Assembly (NCBI GenBank): GCA_026122225.1
Contig: JANEZZ010001953.1
Location: 248,001 to 312,000 of the forward strand
Direction: 5' to 3'
Origin: Heloderma charlesbogerti
Lineage: Eukaryota; Chordata; Lepidosauria; Squamata; Helodermatidae
DNA length: 64,000 nucleotides
Both the position numbers and the translations under genes were made by a program. Shown one piece after another: positions 44,053 through 59,000 of this stretch. The notes below the pieces were generated by a model. That model saw nothing but the letters and a program-made list of their open reading frames with translations, was not told where the DNA came from and did no database searches. Every line of letters starts with the position of its first letter. Position 1 is the first letter of the stretch.

Positions 44053-47000
44053 CTGAGAGAGAAGAGCAAAAAGTTTTAAGCTATGCAGAACTTGCTGTTT
44101 CAAATAGGTATTAATAAACTATTCATTTATTTGTTACATTTATATCCTGCCTTTCCTCAAAGGAGCCCAAGATGGTGTACATGATCCTCCTCCTCCCCAT
44201 TTTATCTTCATGACAACCTACTGTGAGGTGGGTTAGGCTGAGAGTTAGTGACTGGCACAAAGTCACCCAGTGAGCTTCATGGGTGAGTGGGGGCTAGAAC
44301 CTGGGTCTCCTGAGTCCCAGTCCAATACTTCAACCACTACACCACACTGGCTTGCACAATACAAGTCTGTACTGTCTGGATCCATATTTCAAATGCAAGC
44401 TGTATGTCTCAAATTATTAGGTACTGGGCAAACAAATGATATGGCTAGGGCTTCCGTAAGACATCCAGAAAGTTCAAGTACCCCTTTTTAATAGTAATGA
44501 TCTAATTGGAAATTCATCAGTACATCAAACATGTTTAAAGCAACAAGGCACCTAGACTTACCGTCTGAGGGCCATTATTCTCTGTAGAATTTGAAACCAT
44601 CTTTATCAGTGAGTTCCAAGATGGGTCAGCAGCATGAGGTCCATTGAATATAGGCCCTCCAGTACCATCTGCAATGGGTGCAACAGGAGGAATCATTGCA
44701 TTCCCATACACTGAGAAAGGCATGCCCTATCAAGAGGAAAATAACAGGTTATTGAACACACTTTGGATACATATAGCAATAGAAGCCATTTAATCTGTGA
44801 AGTTTAAAAAATTCGCATTTTTCTTCAAGTATTCTGAAGTCAGCAGTTAATCTGGATGCTAGAGAAATTTGTGTTACAACTTCTCTGCAAAATGTTTTTT
44901 AAAGACATTTGTCAGAAGTTTGTGTCATCCTAAATAAATGGTGCCAAAGGACAAGTTTCCATGTTACATGTCAGTTATGCAAAGTTGCTGCTTTATATGT
45001 AGCAAAAGTGGCCAAAATGAGGCTCCCAGGGAATTCAAGTGCTGCTTCTGGGCAGTTGATAGACATGACCAAGAAAGGCCTTTGTGCCACAAATTCAACT
45101 GATACTTGCTCAACTCCTAGCTTTGTAAAGATCTTTCCAGTCATCTTGGGACCAACAGAGATAAGACTGCAGCAAGTATTGTAGCAAAGCACTATAGCAC
45201 AAATATTTGTCCACTTGGGAGCAGGGTCAGAAGGAGAAGCAAAGACTGGAAGCACTAATTTGGGCAGAAGAACCAGTATCAGAAAGACCTATGAGGAATT
45301 CTCAAGGAAAAACATGCGTGCCTCCCTCAGCCTGGTGCCCTTCAGATGCAGTGGACTCTACAACTCACATAATTCTCAGCCAGCATTTAGTTATCTGATT
45401 TGTATCCCACCTTTTTACCAAAAATGGCACTCAAGGTAGCTTACACTCATAGGAACTAAGAACCTTTTAAAAATAAAACTCTATTAAAACTATAATAAAA
45501 CAAATAGATTAAAAACACAACAGACTAAAAACAGCACCCAACGAAGCAGACCAGCTTCCATGCCAAAGGCCTGCTTGAATAAGAATGTCTTGGCCTGCTG
45601 GTGGAAGAAGAACAGAGAGTGCGCCAACCTAGCTTTCCTTGGCAGGGAGTTCCATCCACATCCTTGGAGCCTTCACCGAGAAGGCCCTCTCTTGCATTGC
45701 TACCAAATGTGCCTCTGAAGGCAGGCGTACTGAAATAAGGGCTTCTCCCGAGGATTTTAAAACCCAGGCAGACACATAGGGGAGAAGGCAGTCATTCGGG
45801 TAGACTGGTCCCAAGCTGTATAGGGTTTTATAGATCATAACCAGCACTTTGAGTTGTGCCCTGAAACAGACCAGTAGCCAGTGAAGTGGTTTTAACAAGA
45901 GAGTCAAGTAATGTGCTTCCTATAACTGGCCTTGGTCAACAGTCCAGCTGCAGCATTCTGGACCAGTGGAAATTCTGAACATTTTTCAAAGGCAGCCTCA
46001 TGAAGAGTGCATTACAGTAGTCCAAATGAGATGTGACTAAAGCATGCGTGATTGTGCGCAGATCAGACATCTCTAGCAAAGGCCACAGTTGGTGCACTCG
46101 CCTCAGCTGCACAACCACACTTTTGGCCACCATTGAAACCTGGGCACCCAGATTCAGGATTGACTCCAAACTCCAAGCCTGAATTTTCAGAGGTGGTGTA
46201 ATCCCATCCAGCACAGGTTGATCTCATCTGCCTTTCCACTAACAGGGAGCACTTCTGGCTTGTCTGGATTAAGCTTCAATTTGTTCACCCTAATCCAATC
46301 CATTACTGACATCAGCCACCTATTTTGAATTAGAACAGCTTCCTTGGATTTGGATGGAAAGAAGAGAGAAGAGTTGGGTGTCATCAGGATACTGGTGAAA
46401 CCAAGCTTCAACATTCTGGATTATTTCATGGATGATGGGAATTGTAGTCCAAAACAACTGGAGGGCACCAGGTTGGGGAAGGCTGCTCTGGGGGAATTAA
46501 CAGTGATGGATGCTGTTCCTTGTGGCATAGCCACATTTTATTTAACAGTATTTTTCACCTGACTTTCCATCACTAAAAACAACCCCTAAGGCAGCTAACA
46601 AAATATCATACAATTAGAAACTAAAAAAAATAATTAAGCAAATATACACCACAATAGTAGTAAAAAATAACACAGCAGCAGGAAAAAGGAAGATGCAGAA
46701 AGAAAAAGGGGGCAACTTTCAATTCAAATGTATGCTGGAGGCCCAGTGAAACAAAACAGACTTTACCTAGCATCTGAAAGTCAGTAAAAGATTGGGGGCG
46801 GGGGTGATATCAAATGGGCCTCCTAGGTTAACGAGTTCCACAGCCTGGGCACAGCAACATGGAAGATTTCAACATATGGCCCTAAAAGTAGGATCACTGA
46901 TCATCCCTGGTGTAAACACAAAACATACCTGTCTACTTAACAGCGCTGAGTTTATACTGGTCAGTAGACTCTCTCTACTAAAGAAACCCTATATGACTAT

Positions 47001-50000
47001 AAAAGGGCTTAAGCATGAATCTCACCACAAACTACCAGAAGGGAACCACAGTGATATTGCATGCCCTGCTACAAAGCTTATATACAAAGTAGTCTTTAAA
47101 AAGGATATATGTATCAAAACGTTTTCTATGTTTGAGTTCCCAGCAAAACATCTAGATCATTACCCCAACTTTAGGAAAGTCCATGTATCCTGCAGGAACG
47201 TGCTGATGGAATGTACCAGAAGGAGTTACAATTCCTGTGCTGTCTCTATCCATTGCTTGATGTTGCGAGAATACACCTGGATCAGACATTGGCCTGTGAA
47301 TCACATGGTTTCCCATTCCACTGTGACACCAATCTACTTTATCTGGCAAGAAAGAAGTGGGTATATTCATTAGCAGCACACATTTACCTAAATTATTTAG
47401 CTGTATGAATGAGCAGTTAGTGCCAGACATATCATGTGTGTTCCAAATGCTTGGCAGAAAGATCTAGAATCTAAACAAGTAGTACAGAGCAAGATTAGTT
47501 TTGCTTGACTTTCTTGTAGCACTTAAGGTAAGGTTTACTTTAACTGCAATTAATAGTTCATGGCAAAACTAAGAAGACATTAAGCTCTTAAGGCAGGATT
47601 GTACTGAATAATCAAGTGAAGTTTAAATGAAGTATCCAGTTAATGAACAACAAACTGCAATGCAAAGAGTCAAGACTATCATTTGTGGCAGGAATATCAC
47701 ATCTGCCATTTAAGTTGTCCTAATCCTATGTGTTAGCTGCCCTCTAACATAGTATGGAAAGATGACAAGTGTGTGCAAGGAAATACATACCACCTTGATT
47801 TCCACCTATCCCTTCAAAAGACCATATACCGCTGTGACCCACTGGAGTGGCTAAGTTGCTCCCTATAACTGACGGCGTAGATGTTCCAGTTTGCCTGATG
47901 CGTGCAGAACGCTCTGTTCCAATTGGGACAGGAACCTTTCTGTCCTGAGACACACTGCTGGGCTTTTCTGACCCCAGGGAAACAGCCGAAGGGGTTGGAG
48001 ATGGGGCTCTAACTCCAGCAGACACTGGCTGAGCAGGTGGCTCTAAAGGAAAACAAATATTGAAACAAGTTAAAGATGTTCATTAGTCCTACTGTTTCAA
48101 AACAAGAGGGTTCCACTCAGTATAGACTTTCAATATAAGAAGTCATGCAGGCTATTGAAATGTCATGATTTAATTATTAAATGGCACAATAGGGTTAGGT
48201 TCTACCTACCAGAGGTTTTACACAGTTTGGACATCAAGCCAGTCACTTAAATCTTTTATAACTGACTTTCTAGAATATACAATTGAAGAAACTATTGGAA
48301 AGATCTTTTTGTCAGAGCATATCATTGCAAATCCACAATCACACTTGTCAAAACTCAACACTTTCTAATTTGTTAGAAAAGATTAGAATATAACAAGTGC
48401 AGGAGCACTTTGTGGTATGCTGGAGAAACAAAACTGCAGTTACATTTGTTCACATTTGCAATCTAGAAATAAACCAAAAGGAACTGTAGGGTTGATATGA
48501 CTTCACCAAATATATAGCAAAATGGCATTTGTGGCAGGGTGACAAATGGTAATATAATCAGTGCTCCATTAAACATCCTGATCCACCAATGCCCTTGCAG
48601 GCAGGGTGTGCACGTGTGTGTGCGTGCACATGTGTGGGTGTACACACACATGCACTCATACATGTACACATACATGTACACAGATGCTCCTCCCACCAAG
48701 TGTTTCCCCACTAAGGGAGAAGTGTATCACAGAACACATGAAGCTCTAAACTGAGGCAAATGGCCTTTATTTCTCATGTTCAGGTACAAAAAGAAAGCTT
48801 AAAATGGAAGACTATAAGATTAAAGCACCAACTAATCAAACTGCACTTCAAGGAAGATAGGCCTGTTAAGGGTTTTATAGCACAGACCCTGCTAAGCTAT
48901 ACTGCACCAAACTCTGGTGCGCACAATACAGGCATCACAGTAACTGATCACTAATAAGTACTCCAATCAAAGCAGAGCAGGGCCACAAAGAAGGGGCCCA
49001 TCCCGCCCTTAGCTATGGAGTCCAGCCCAGGGAATCTAACATAAGATTGGAACACCCAGGGCTACATTGCAGCAACAAAAGAAATATTTTTAGTTTTATT
49101 AACAACTCACCATTTGATGCAGAGGAACATGGAGGCAATAAATTGAGTGGGGAAAAATGCTGTCTGTTAAAATTCGCAGCTGCCGGTGCTCCTCCCAGCG
49201 GTGTTCCTGGTGCATAAACTTGACCACTTGAAAGGTTTGAGGCAAAGTTACCCAAATGTGTAGAAGGAGCTGTTACAGAACCATACGGTGAATCAATACT
49301 GACAATACCTATAAAATGATTTGCAAGATATCAGTTCTCCCTGGAAAAACAATGGTATATGAAACAGAAGATGTGGAGAAGGAAGAAATTTCTGCGAATA
49401 CAGTTTGCTTCCTCAGCACTAATGGCTATGATTCTTCATGTGAATTTTTCTGTTTTCTTTACATTTTATGTATATTAATAGATCAATATATTTACTTACA
49501 TCAAGAGGACAATGAGCAAAGAATCTCACTACTTACATACCAAAATATATCAGTCACAATCTAAACAAAATAAAATTACTTCAGTTAGACACAGTTCAGT
49601 GTTACCGGGAAACCCAAATTTCTAGGATAGTCTGGTTACATGTCTATTATACACAGCAGCTTCCTGAAATGTTATCATAGGAGAGAGCTTCATTATGTTG
49701 CCCATAGCCTGTATCTTCACAAATTAAAAATATACCAGAGGTGCATGAGCATGCATCCAGTGTTCAGCAAACAGTTTTGGCTAACGAAGGTTTTCCCTGT
49801 GTTACATTCTCACTTCATCTAATATATATTTAAATAAATTAGCAACGGAAGCAAGATATTTGTAAATTTACTAATCCATCTAAGATTCTCTGTCAAACAC
49901 CCAGTATATTTAAAATCAGCTCTTATTACATCTCGAGCATTTGCTTTCAGATAAACTGAACGTTGTCCTTACGCTCCCATGGAGTACAGGGTTGTACTTT

Positions 50001-53000
50001 TTGTACTAATTTTAAATCAATCTACATTTAAACTAGTTTTCATTGTCATTGATCATGTCCCTTTCCATTAATTTTACACTGAAATCTCTTTCCCATTTGT
50101 CAGTATATGATGGAGTTAATATTCCATATTTTTAAGAGAAAATACTATTTCCAAGTCAAAATCTCATTCTCAGCTTTCTTCTGTTGAGAGGTTTTTATCT
50201 TATCAGAGGGCAAAGTTGAATAAGGTAGCAAAGTAAATACTGGAATTGTGGTGCTTCTGCTTCCAGCCAGGTGTAGGGGAGAGAATTATTTAGCAGCCAG
50301 CTGTAGTTTGTTTCCTATCTGAAGCCAGAAGAGGGGAAGGCAAGTCCTAATGTGCCTAGTCTAACTCAGCCCTGGGGGAAAGGCAGCTGGCTGAGACTTC
50401 CCCTCCCTAAATAGCTACAGAAATAAAACAAAAATCTATCCCTGCCCAGGGAGGTGTGTGACCTAAAAGGGCTGACTTGTGGGGGGGGGGCAGAGCAAGA
50501 GTTAGAAGGTACAAGGCTTGAGGAGCTCCAGTGACACACGGCTTCTTGCCCACGAAAAGGGCTGCTCGGATCTAGAAAGCCCCTCCCATGGTGGGGTCAG
50601 CAGTTTGCCCTGTAATTCAACCAGCAGAAGGGGTTATCCTAGAATGTGGAGACTGCCCTCTGGACATGGAGGAGAGAAAGGAAGGTTGAAGAGAAGTGGA
50701 ATCAATTATTTGCATCTGTCTTCACAGCAGAAAATGTTGGACAGATATCCACAACTGGACCAAAATCTGGCATCTGAATAAATGAATCAAACAGAAGTGA
50801 TGAGAAATTCTAGGTCTAACTGACAGATTACAGACATGTCACCTGGTCCAGAGGGTATCCACTTGAGAATTGTTAAATAATTCAAATGTGAAATTGTTGA
50901 TCTCCTGAGAAAAACATACAACTGAACAGTAAAACCAGTCTCCTTAGTGTAGGATTGGCAAGTAGCCAATCTAATACCCATTTTAAAAAAGAGATTATGA
51001 GGGAAGCAAGGAAATGACATGCCAGTTAGCCTCGCATCTGTACTGATAAATTGGTGGAAAGCATTATTTAAGAAAGAGAATAATGAAGATTACATAACAG
51101 ACCTAGCTGAGAAACCAAGAGCATGACTTCTGCAAAGTGAAGTCCAGTCTCATTAACCTTTTGGAGTTCTTTGAGAATATTAAAAAGTATATCAACAGGT
51201 GCAATCCAGTAGACATATACTTGGACTTCCAAAAAGTTTTTGACAGAGTCCCTTGCCAAAGTAAAGTACTCAGGTAAGGAAACCTTACCTGAGTAAACTT
51301 AGCCATCATGGGATAAAAGCTAGTTCTCTTACAGACTAGTATCTAGCTAAACAAGAGGAAACGGAGAGCAGAAATAGACTGAAAGTTCTCACATTGGAAG
51401 CAAGCAAGCAGTGAGCTCTCCCAAGGACCTGTACTGGGACCAATGCTATTTAACTAATTCATAAGTGATCTGGAGCCAGGAGTGAGCAGCATGGTGGCCA
51501 AGTCTATCAATGACATCAAATTATTCAGGATGATGAAAACCCAAGCAGATTGCAACGGTCTCCAAAAGGATCTCCCCAAAACTGGATAAATAGGCAACAA
51601 AATGGCAAATGAAGCTTAAAGTAAGTAAATAAAGCAAAAAACAATGAAGAGTCTTGTGACACCTTAAAAGCCCAACAAATATAAAACAATATACATTGGG
51701 GCAAACTCTCTGAACTTCATATACACTGATGAGAACTTAGCTGGCAGTGACTAAGCAGGAAGAAGACTAAGGCAGATGGCACAATCATCAACTGGGTAAA
51801 AGGGTAAATTCCATGCGAGTGATTATTAGGAAAGGGAATGAAAAGAGGACCGTTATCAAAATGACTTCATAGCAGTCACATTTGAAATACTGTGAGCAGC
51901 GCTAAGCTCAAAAAAGGGTAATCACAGAGCTGGAAAAGTACAGAAAATTGCAACCAAAGTTATCAAGGTTATCACATTCCTCCCAGACAAAATGATAAAA
52001 CATGAGAGGATTTTTAAGCACAGAATAAAAGCTGACTACTGGGGTGGGGCGAGGACATGGCTTATACAGTTATGCATGTTGTGGATAAAGTGGACAGCAA
52101 AGTTTTTCTCTCTCTTCAATAATAACAGAACTAAAATCTGTATTAAAAATAATACTAGTACTCAGTTTAAATACAGAAAACGGAGTGCACACTGCATATT
52201 GCACCGATGATGCAAAATGGAGAATCTGCTTCCCTGTAAATTCTCCTATTTGTTCGACAGTGGTGCTGAAGTCTGTGGAGCTCTCCTCTGCCTACTATGA
52301 GGCAGGCTCTTTTTCTAGAGGAAAGACTTGGCCAGGGCACGGACTAGGAGGCACATCCCACCTCCTCCCAAGAGAAAAGCTCCTACTGATAACACAATGA
52401 AAGTATGGAAGCCCCAAGCCTAACTGAGGACACAATTCCCAAACTTCGGATCCAGAGAGCAAAGAACAAGCTGGGTGGGAACTGGACCACTCTCTGCTGA
52501 AGAATCAGGAGAATTCACAGGTGAGCAAGCTCTCCTTTGTTCCTACTTGTCACCATCCAGGAATCTAGACTCCTGGTAGATGGAATGGGCTCAGTTCTCT
52601 TTGGAAAAGAAGATAAATGCTGAATTCCTCACTCATATAATATTCACTCTGTTTTGGAGATTAGGTTCAAAAGTGGAATGCAATGGATCAGGATCATGAC
52701 CAACAAACACGGAGAATGCATCAATACAGGACTGTCTGCTTGATCCAACTTCAAGATGGTATACCATGAGTTGATACAGCTGCAAAATTTGTTTTCAGTT
52801 TCTGTCAGCAGAAACATAGGAAGCTGATTTACACTGTATCCATCTAGCTCAGTGTTATCAATACCAGCCTTTCCCAAACTGATGCCTTCCAGATGTGTTG
52901 CGCTACAACTCCCATCATCCAAAACATCTGGAGGGCATCACGTTGGGGGGGGGGCGTGATTTATTTATTTATTTAAATTTCTATACTGTTTTTCATTTTT

Positions 53001-56000
53001 TTAAAAAAATCCCAAAGCAATTCATAAAGTCAAATAACGATAAAATATACTAAAATGGTAATCAAACAAGATTACTGCATTAAAATAACCAAGGGTGAGT
53101 GGCAATGCTAGCGGTCAGGAAAACACCTGGGCAATCAGATGTTTTTCGTGGTCAGCAGAAATGCTCCACCCTAGGAGCTGCCTGCTTGCGACAGGGAGAT
53201 CGTTGCAGATGGTCGGTGTCACAGTGGAGAAGGCAACACGGCCAAGTGAGCACCAGCGGGCCATGGCATGATCAACAAGGCTTCCCCCTCTGAATGTAGA
53301 GACTGGGGCGGCCTATACAGGAGACGGCAGTCTCTCAGGTAACCTGGCCCTGACCTGTTTAGGGCCTTATAAATTAACAATATAGATGAATAGCCTGGGC
53401 TGAGCAGGGAGGGGTTGGTGCAGAGTGGTGAATCACAAGTGCCTTTGTCATCTGGGGCTGATGAAGATTCATGTTGAGGGGAAAATATGAAGAAGTCCCG
53501 AGTGGGGGTCCTGAAGCGTGACATGATCTGATTACAAAGGCTCCCTTCCCCAGGGTTAAGGTTCTTTCTGCTCAGCCAGTCCACGCATATATTATTAGGA
53601 GGGGCCTTCATTGCTGGTTATTTCTTTAGCCCACCTGGGAGTGCGGAACAGCATAGCCTAGAGCTGGCTTCCCCTAAAGTGGTGCCCATGATCATGAGTA
53701 AGCCACTGAAAAGGAAGTGGTGGCTCTAACATGGCAAGTGTTTGAGGCTGTTTGCTGCAGGCAGGGTGTGGCATGGTCAAAAATACGGCGGCCATGAGCC
53801 TGGCAAAACGGCAGCCCCGGTGTGGCCTAGAGTCAGCCACACAAGTTGCAACAGCGGGGGGTAGAGCATAACCTCAAAGCTGGCCAGCTGGGTCAAAATT
53901 CTCATTAGCTTAACCACCACACTACTCAGGGCCCTCCAAGCCCTCCTACTTGCCCTCAAAATATTAATCAGGGGTGGGGGGTGGGGAACCACTGCCTATA
54001 TGGTGATGGGTGGGATGCCAACCCTGAGGCACACACATGGCCCTGCTGCATATTTCTTATCACCGGGGTGAGTGGAGGAGACACGATTGCAAGGTCAACT
54101 TTGGGTCCACTTAGGTACCAGGCACCAGGACTAAGGATTATGCTTAGCCTGGAGAAAAGCTTTTTCTCCCTCAACCCCACGTCTGTCTTCCCTGTATAAC
54201 AGAGCAGACCCACAGACCTGTGTCTGTTTGCTGTGGAGGTAGGAGAATTACTGGCTGTAGGGAGGAAGTATGAGATACTTCATAGTCCATCCTCCAGCCA
54301 AGCCTTTCTAGAAAAACAACCTGCCCCCTAGTGCACAGACATAAGAACGCTCCAGTATTCTAGGCCACTGGATGGCTACAGATAGGCTGAGATTTTATGC
54401 CAGCCAGATTGCAGAGCTTGGCATCCAGTAACGAAGAGATAAAAACGTACACATGTTAAGCATGTGGTAATATTGTATACTGTGAAACAAGGAAAGAACA
54501 GTACAAATATTCACCTGAGGGACTTGGAGCTGGTCTCTGCAGTGGGGGCCTAAAACCTGGGGCTTTGGAAGTATCTAACTGATGTAATGGATCTGAGTTT
54601 GGCAGAAATGAAGACTTTCCAGACAGCATGGATTCTGGCGTTGTCTGAGATGATAAGACAGATCCACCCCAGAAGGCATGAGCGGAGGCAGCGCTGTTCT
54701 CAAACAGTGTGCTGAAGGGCCCAAATGGTAGAGCAGCACTGAAGTTGTTGGCCATGGCCTTGCTTGCTGGATGGACTGCATTTTGAGAAGCACTTTGTGT
54801 ACTTAAGGTAGAAGGAAGTTGCACCGAAGAAGGAACACTGTGGGGTCTTTTTATGTGGTTGATATTAAGGACAGCAACTGAAGAATTCTGAACAGGAGTG
54901 GAATTCTTGTGTGCAGGATTTGCTCCATGGGAAGGGAGCCTGATGGCAGGGCTTTCCATTTTAGCTGGAGGAGGTTGCTGAGCAGATCCCACCGATGCCT
55001 GAGGCAAAAGATAGTTCACTGGAGAGTTCACCGGAGCATTAGCAGGAGCGACTACTGGGGCAGAAGAACTCACTGTTACTAAATTAGGAGGCACAACCAT
55101 TCGAGGATCTTGTGACTGAACCTGAGGCTGCTGTAGAGGTGGTCTTGCTTCTTGGGAAAGAGACCCAAGAGGCTGTGGCTGAGCAGGATGCTCTGAAGGA
55201 ATGCCAACAGAGCCACTATTTAACTGCCTATTGCTGGCCAGATTTGCTGCTTCCACGACTGGCAGACTGCCCACTTCCTGGTCAGAGGAAGGCAGCCCTT
55301 TACTTGGAGAACTTGTCACAACTTCTGAGGGACTACTTCTAGAAACCCTTGCTGGCTGGGCTGGTGGTGAAGGGGAGGAAGTGGACGACACAGGATAGTG
55401 CTCTTTGGCAGTAGGAAAAGGATATGTGGCATTTGTGGGTGTTGTGCTGTTGTTGCTTGCTGTGGTTGCAATTGTGGTTGTGGTAGTGCTGGATGTCTTA
55501 ACCACAGTGACAAAGAGTTGCCTTCGAACAGAAGGTGAGCTGGGACTGCCATTTGAAGAAGTAACAGGCACAGTAGACACAGCTGAACTTGTGGTAGCTG
55601 CTGGACTGGAAGTTGAAGAACCCACTGAATTCACCTGAGAACCACTGCTATTCTGATTGTTATGGCGAGGCACCGTGTGAGGCTTAGGTGAGTTAGTAGC
55701 TCTTGCGGGGCTCAGAGGTCTAACAGGGAAAGGACCCCAGGTGGACTGAGCTGGTGGGAAAGTTCCTCCAAAATGGGTCATGGGCAATCTTGGTGGACGG
55801 ATCTGTTGGAAAGTCTGAGCAGCGAGCAAAGCGTGTGCAAACTGGGGAGGAGGGTATGCTAATGGCAGAGAAACTGGAAATCCAGGACGCACATTATTCA
55901 CTGAGTTCTTGACCGTTTTGTGAGTACATGCTGAAGGAATTGCAGGCACAGAAAGCACTGTGGCAATTTGAGATGATGCCGAGATTGCTACAGTGGTCAC

Positions 56001-59000
56001 CTTGCTCCCAGCTACAGAACTGTGAGCAGTTGTAGCGGTGGCATGTGCTGACGTCCCTGTTTTGGGATAAGCCGCAGAGCTTTTTAAACGATTCTTTGGA
56101 ATGAGCTCATCAATTTCCTTGTCTGGATCCTTAATCAGAGCATTTATGAGCTGTGTTGCTTGTCTTGTTGATTCTGTGCCTCCCCTGTAACGGAGTTGAA
56201 TAAATGCATGAGAACTTTTTGGGAGGGTCATTCACAAACACATTTAAATCTTTCCACCCGTTGCATGAAAGTACATGAAATGGATAATCTTTGAACAAAT
56301 GAAAGTCAATGGCTTTATGATGCAATGCTTGTACCCTAGTAATTCTCTCTCAGGTGGCTGAGCGCTGACAGGATTGGAGCCAAAACAGGGCCAGTGAGAA
56401 ACAAGAGAGGAGGTATCAGAATGGCTAGGGGACCCCGAGATGTGAACAAGTACAAAGCATCGAAAAACGGCCCACTGAGGACTGACCATGCTCAGCGGCC
56501 TCCAGGAGCCACCAAATGTTGAGTGTCATTGGGGAAAAAACTAGAAAACAGGAGTGGAGTGGGGGGAAAGAGTGAACTGACATGCTTGAGCCCCTTTTAG
56601 CTTATAGTATCCTGGAGGAGGGCATGGCTGGCTGGCTAGTCGGAATTCTGAACAGGAGGACTCCTGTTAGAGGGTAAGGGCACACTACAAAATTCTGCTG
56701 AAGCTCCCGTGTGTGTGTGTGTTTCATCATTTAGTTTGAAATCTGTTTCACATGTGTCATATAAGTTTGTTTAGTACAGGGATGCAGAACCTCCAGCCCA
56801 CAGGGTACCCCAATCTGGCCCATGCTGTTTCTTGGGGTTCCTCCAGGGGGTGGGGCTAAGGCTCCAAGCCCCACCCCCTGGAGGTATCCCCTCAGAGGGC
56901 AACCCCGCTGCTATTTCCAATCTGAGGTAACAGTGGGGATGTCATCCCCAATAAGGTATAACCTTGTTGTTACGATGCCAGGGAGAACCACTGCTCTTCC
57001 CTGCATGGGTGAGTCCCAATGCCCCTCACCCCTGCTGCTAGTGAAGGTGTGGGGTGACAGGACTCGCCTGTATTGTGTGGGGGGGGGAATATGCGCTCTT
57101 CCCCACACATGGGCAAGTCCCAACCTCCACCACCCCTCAGTCCTGTTGCTGTCTCTGATCTCAGATCGGTTATAGCAGTGGGGTGCAAGGCAGCCTGGGC
57201 TTTCTCCATGCTGGGAGGAGGCACCATTCCGTGCCTTCTTCCAGAGTGAAGGGGTGGGGGAGAAAAAGGAGGGAGAAAAAGGGGGGTGACGTCCATGGCA
57301 AGGCCCCTTATGTCATCCAGCCCCCGACCCCAAAACAGTTCTGCCCCCCTGGTTTAGTAACTAAATACAGAAGCCCTCCAAGTGAGTTCATATAATTTAA
57401 ATAAACAGTGCCCAAGTTAAGTACTTACCTTATTGTTATGATTCTGTCCCCCGTTTTGTCTTTCTGTTTATCAATGTCTATGTGTGCTCCAGTAAACTCT
57501 CTGATAGCATTGATGTTGCAACCACCTCTTCCAATTACTCTGGAAATAACAGTCGATGGAACAGAAACCTTCTTTGATCTAAAGAGAAGTATGAAAAGCA
57601 AGTAGAATGGTTTTAGTAAACTTTAGTGCTTAGTAGGAAGGAGGGTGTGTGTTTGTGTGCGTATGTATATGTATATGTGCCAGGGCTTTAGCTTGTCTGG
57701 AAGCTACACCATGTCCCAAATCACAGATGCACAAAGGGTGGCTATTTAGTTATTTAGTGGATATGAAAGGCACATACTCCAAGGCACTCTCCTTTCCAGC
57801 CAGCTTACCAGTGCAAAGACAAGGCATGCCATGCTAATACACAACTTTGGAGACTGAGGTTTCAAGGCTAGATGTCAGGAAGCTTTGGCTGAATCCAAGT
57901 ATTGAAGCACTGTTTTAACAGTCTTAATTGTGGAGGTGTGCTGGTTCTATACAAAAAAGCTGAAAAGTCAGAGAGAAAAGACACCACCATGGGAAGTGCA
58001 TTCATACCCCACTTCTCAGGTGCTGACACAAAAAACAGGTTCCAAAGTGATCCATGACAGGAATTTACAACCTTAGATATGCGTACATGAAACCAGAAAT
58101 GCAACTACCATATGATCACTAATGTTGCCAACAAGACCAAACAAGAATGAAATAAAATATTCTAAAACAGAGACAGACACATTAAAAAAACTGGAATTTA
58201 CTACATTCACAGAATTTAACTTGCCTTCTTACAACTTCCTTCCACCCTTCTTCTCTCTTCTGACCACGTTTAGGGCTAGCTAAGGTGATTTTTCCATTAG
58301 GAGAAGAGAGTGGTGATGGACAAGATTTTGTGCAAGTAGATAAGGAGTTACCAGTTACTTCACCAATAATGTCTGACAACCTTTCAGGGGAAAGTGGGGG
58401 GAATAAAAAGAGTTACATGTTAACAGAATCCCTATGAGACAAACATGAAATACAAATGCAGAAACCTCCCTTCGGGCTGCTGAGTAGCAGCCTTAATATT
58501 AGAACACTGGGTTGGATCTGAACTTAGTCATAGTTAGAGCAGATCCATGGAAATCAATGAGGATTAAATTAGTCTAACTTAAGCCCCATTGATGTTAATA
58601 GGTCTACTCTAAGTATGACTAAGTCTGGATTCAACCCATTAAATTTATGCCATTTTAAAAGATCAAAATGTCTATTATAGAAGACGTACGATTTGATTTT
58701 TAGTTGTTTAGGACAATAATTAAAGCTTGTTGTGTTTAGAATTTGTGAAGTTTGATATTAAGTTTAATGAAAGACCTCAGAATCAAAGATTTATGAGGAA
58801 AAATGCAGCAAATTACAAACAACTGTGCCAAAGCAATACACACTGACATGACATAACATTTCAGTTTTTCCTCTTGTTTCCTGCAAGTGACAGTTTGAAA
58901 TGCACCTACTAATTGATAATCAAAGTCCATTCTATACTTTAGAAATGTAACTAATGCCACTTAACTGAATGCTGTTTTCATCACAATGTACCTTAAAACT

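Noticed and set aside
44290..44355. Functional tRNA gene
   Set aside because: The A/B-box-like sequence is the head of a Sauria-type SINE with a SINE body and tail, and no cloverleaf is intact.
46792..47373. 193-aa open frame on the plus strand
   Set aside because: It overlaps the antisense of the conserved ANKRD17 exon 47342-47164 and has no family-like sequence.
54456..56231. Reading the 591-aa open frame as an intronless gene
   Set aside because: It is the large internal ANKRD17 exon plus a few intronic codons at both ends; the upstream MTLPKSSHAFIQLRYR and terminal residues after the GTGAAT donor are intron.
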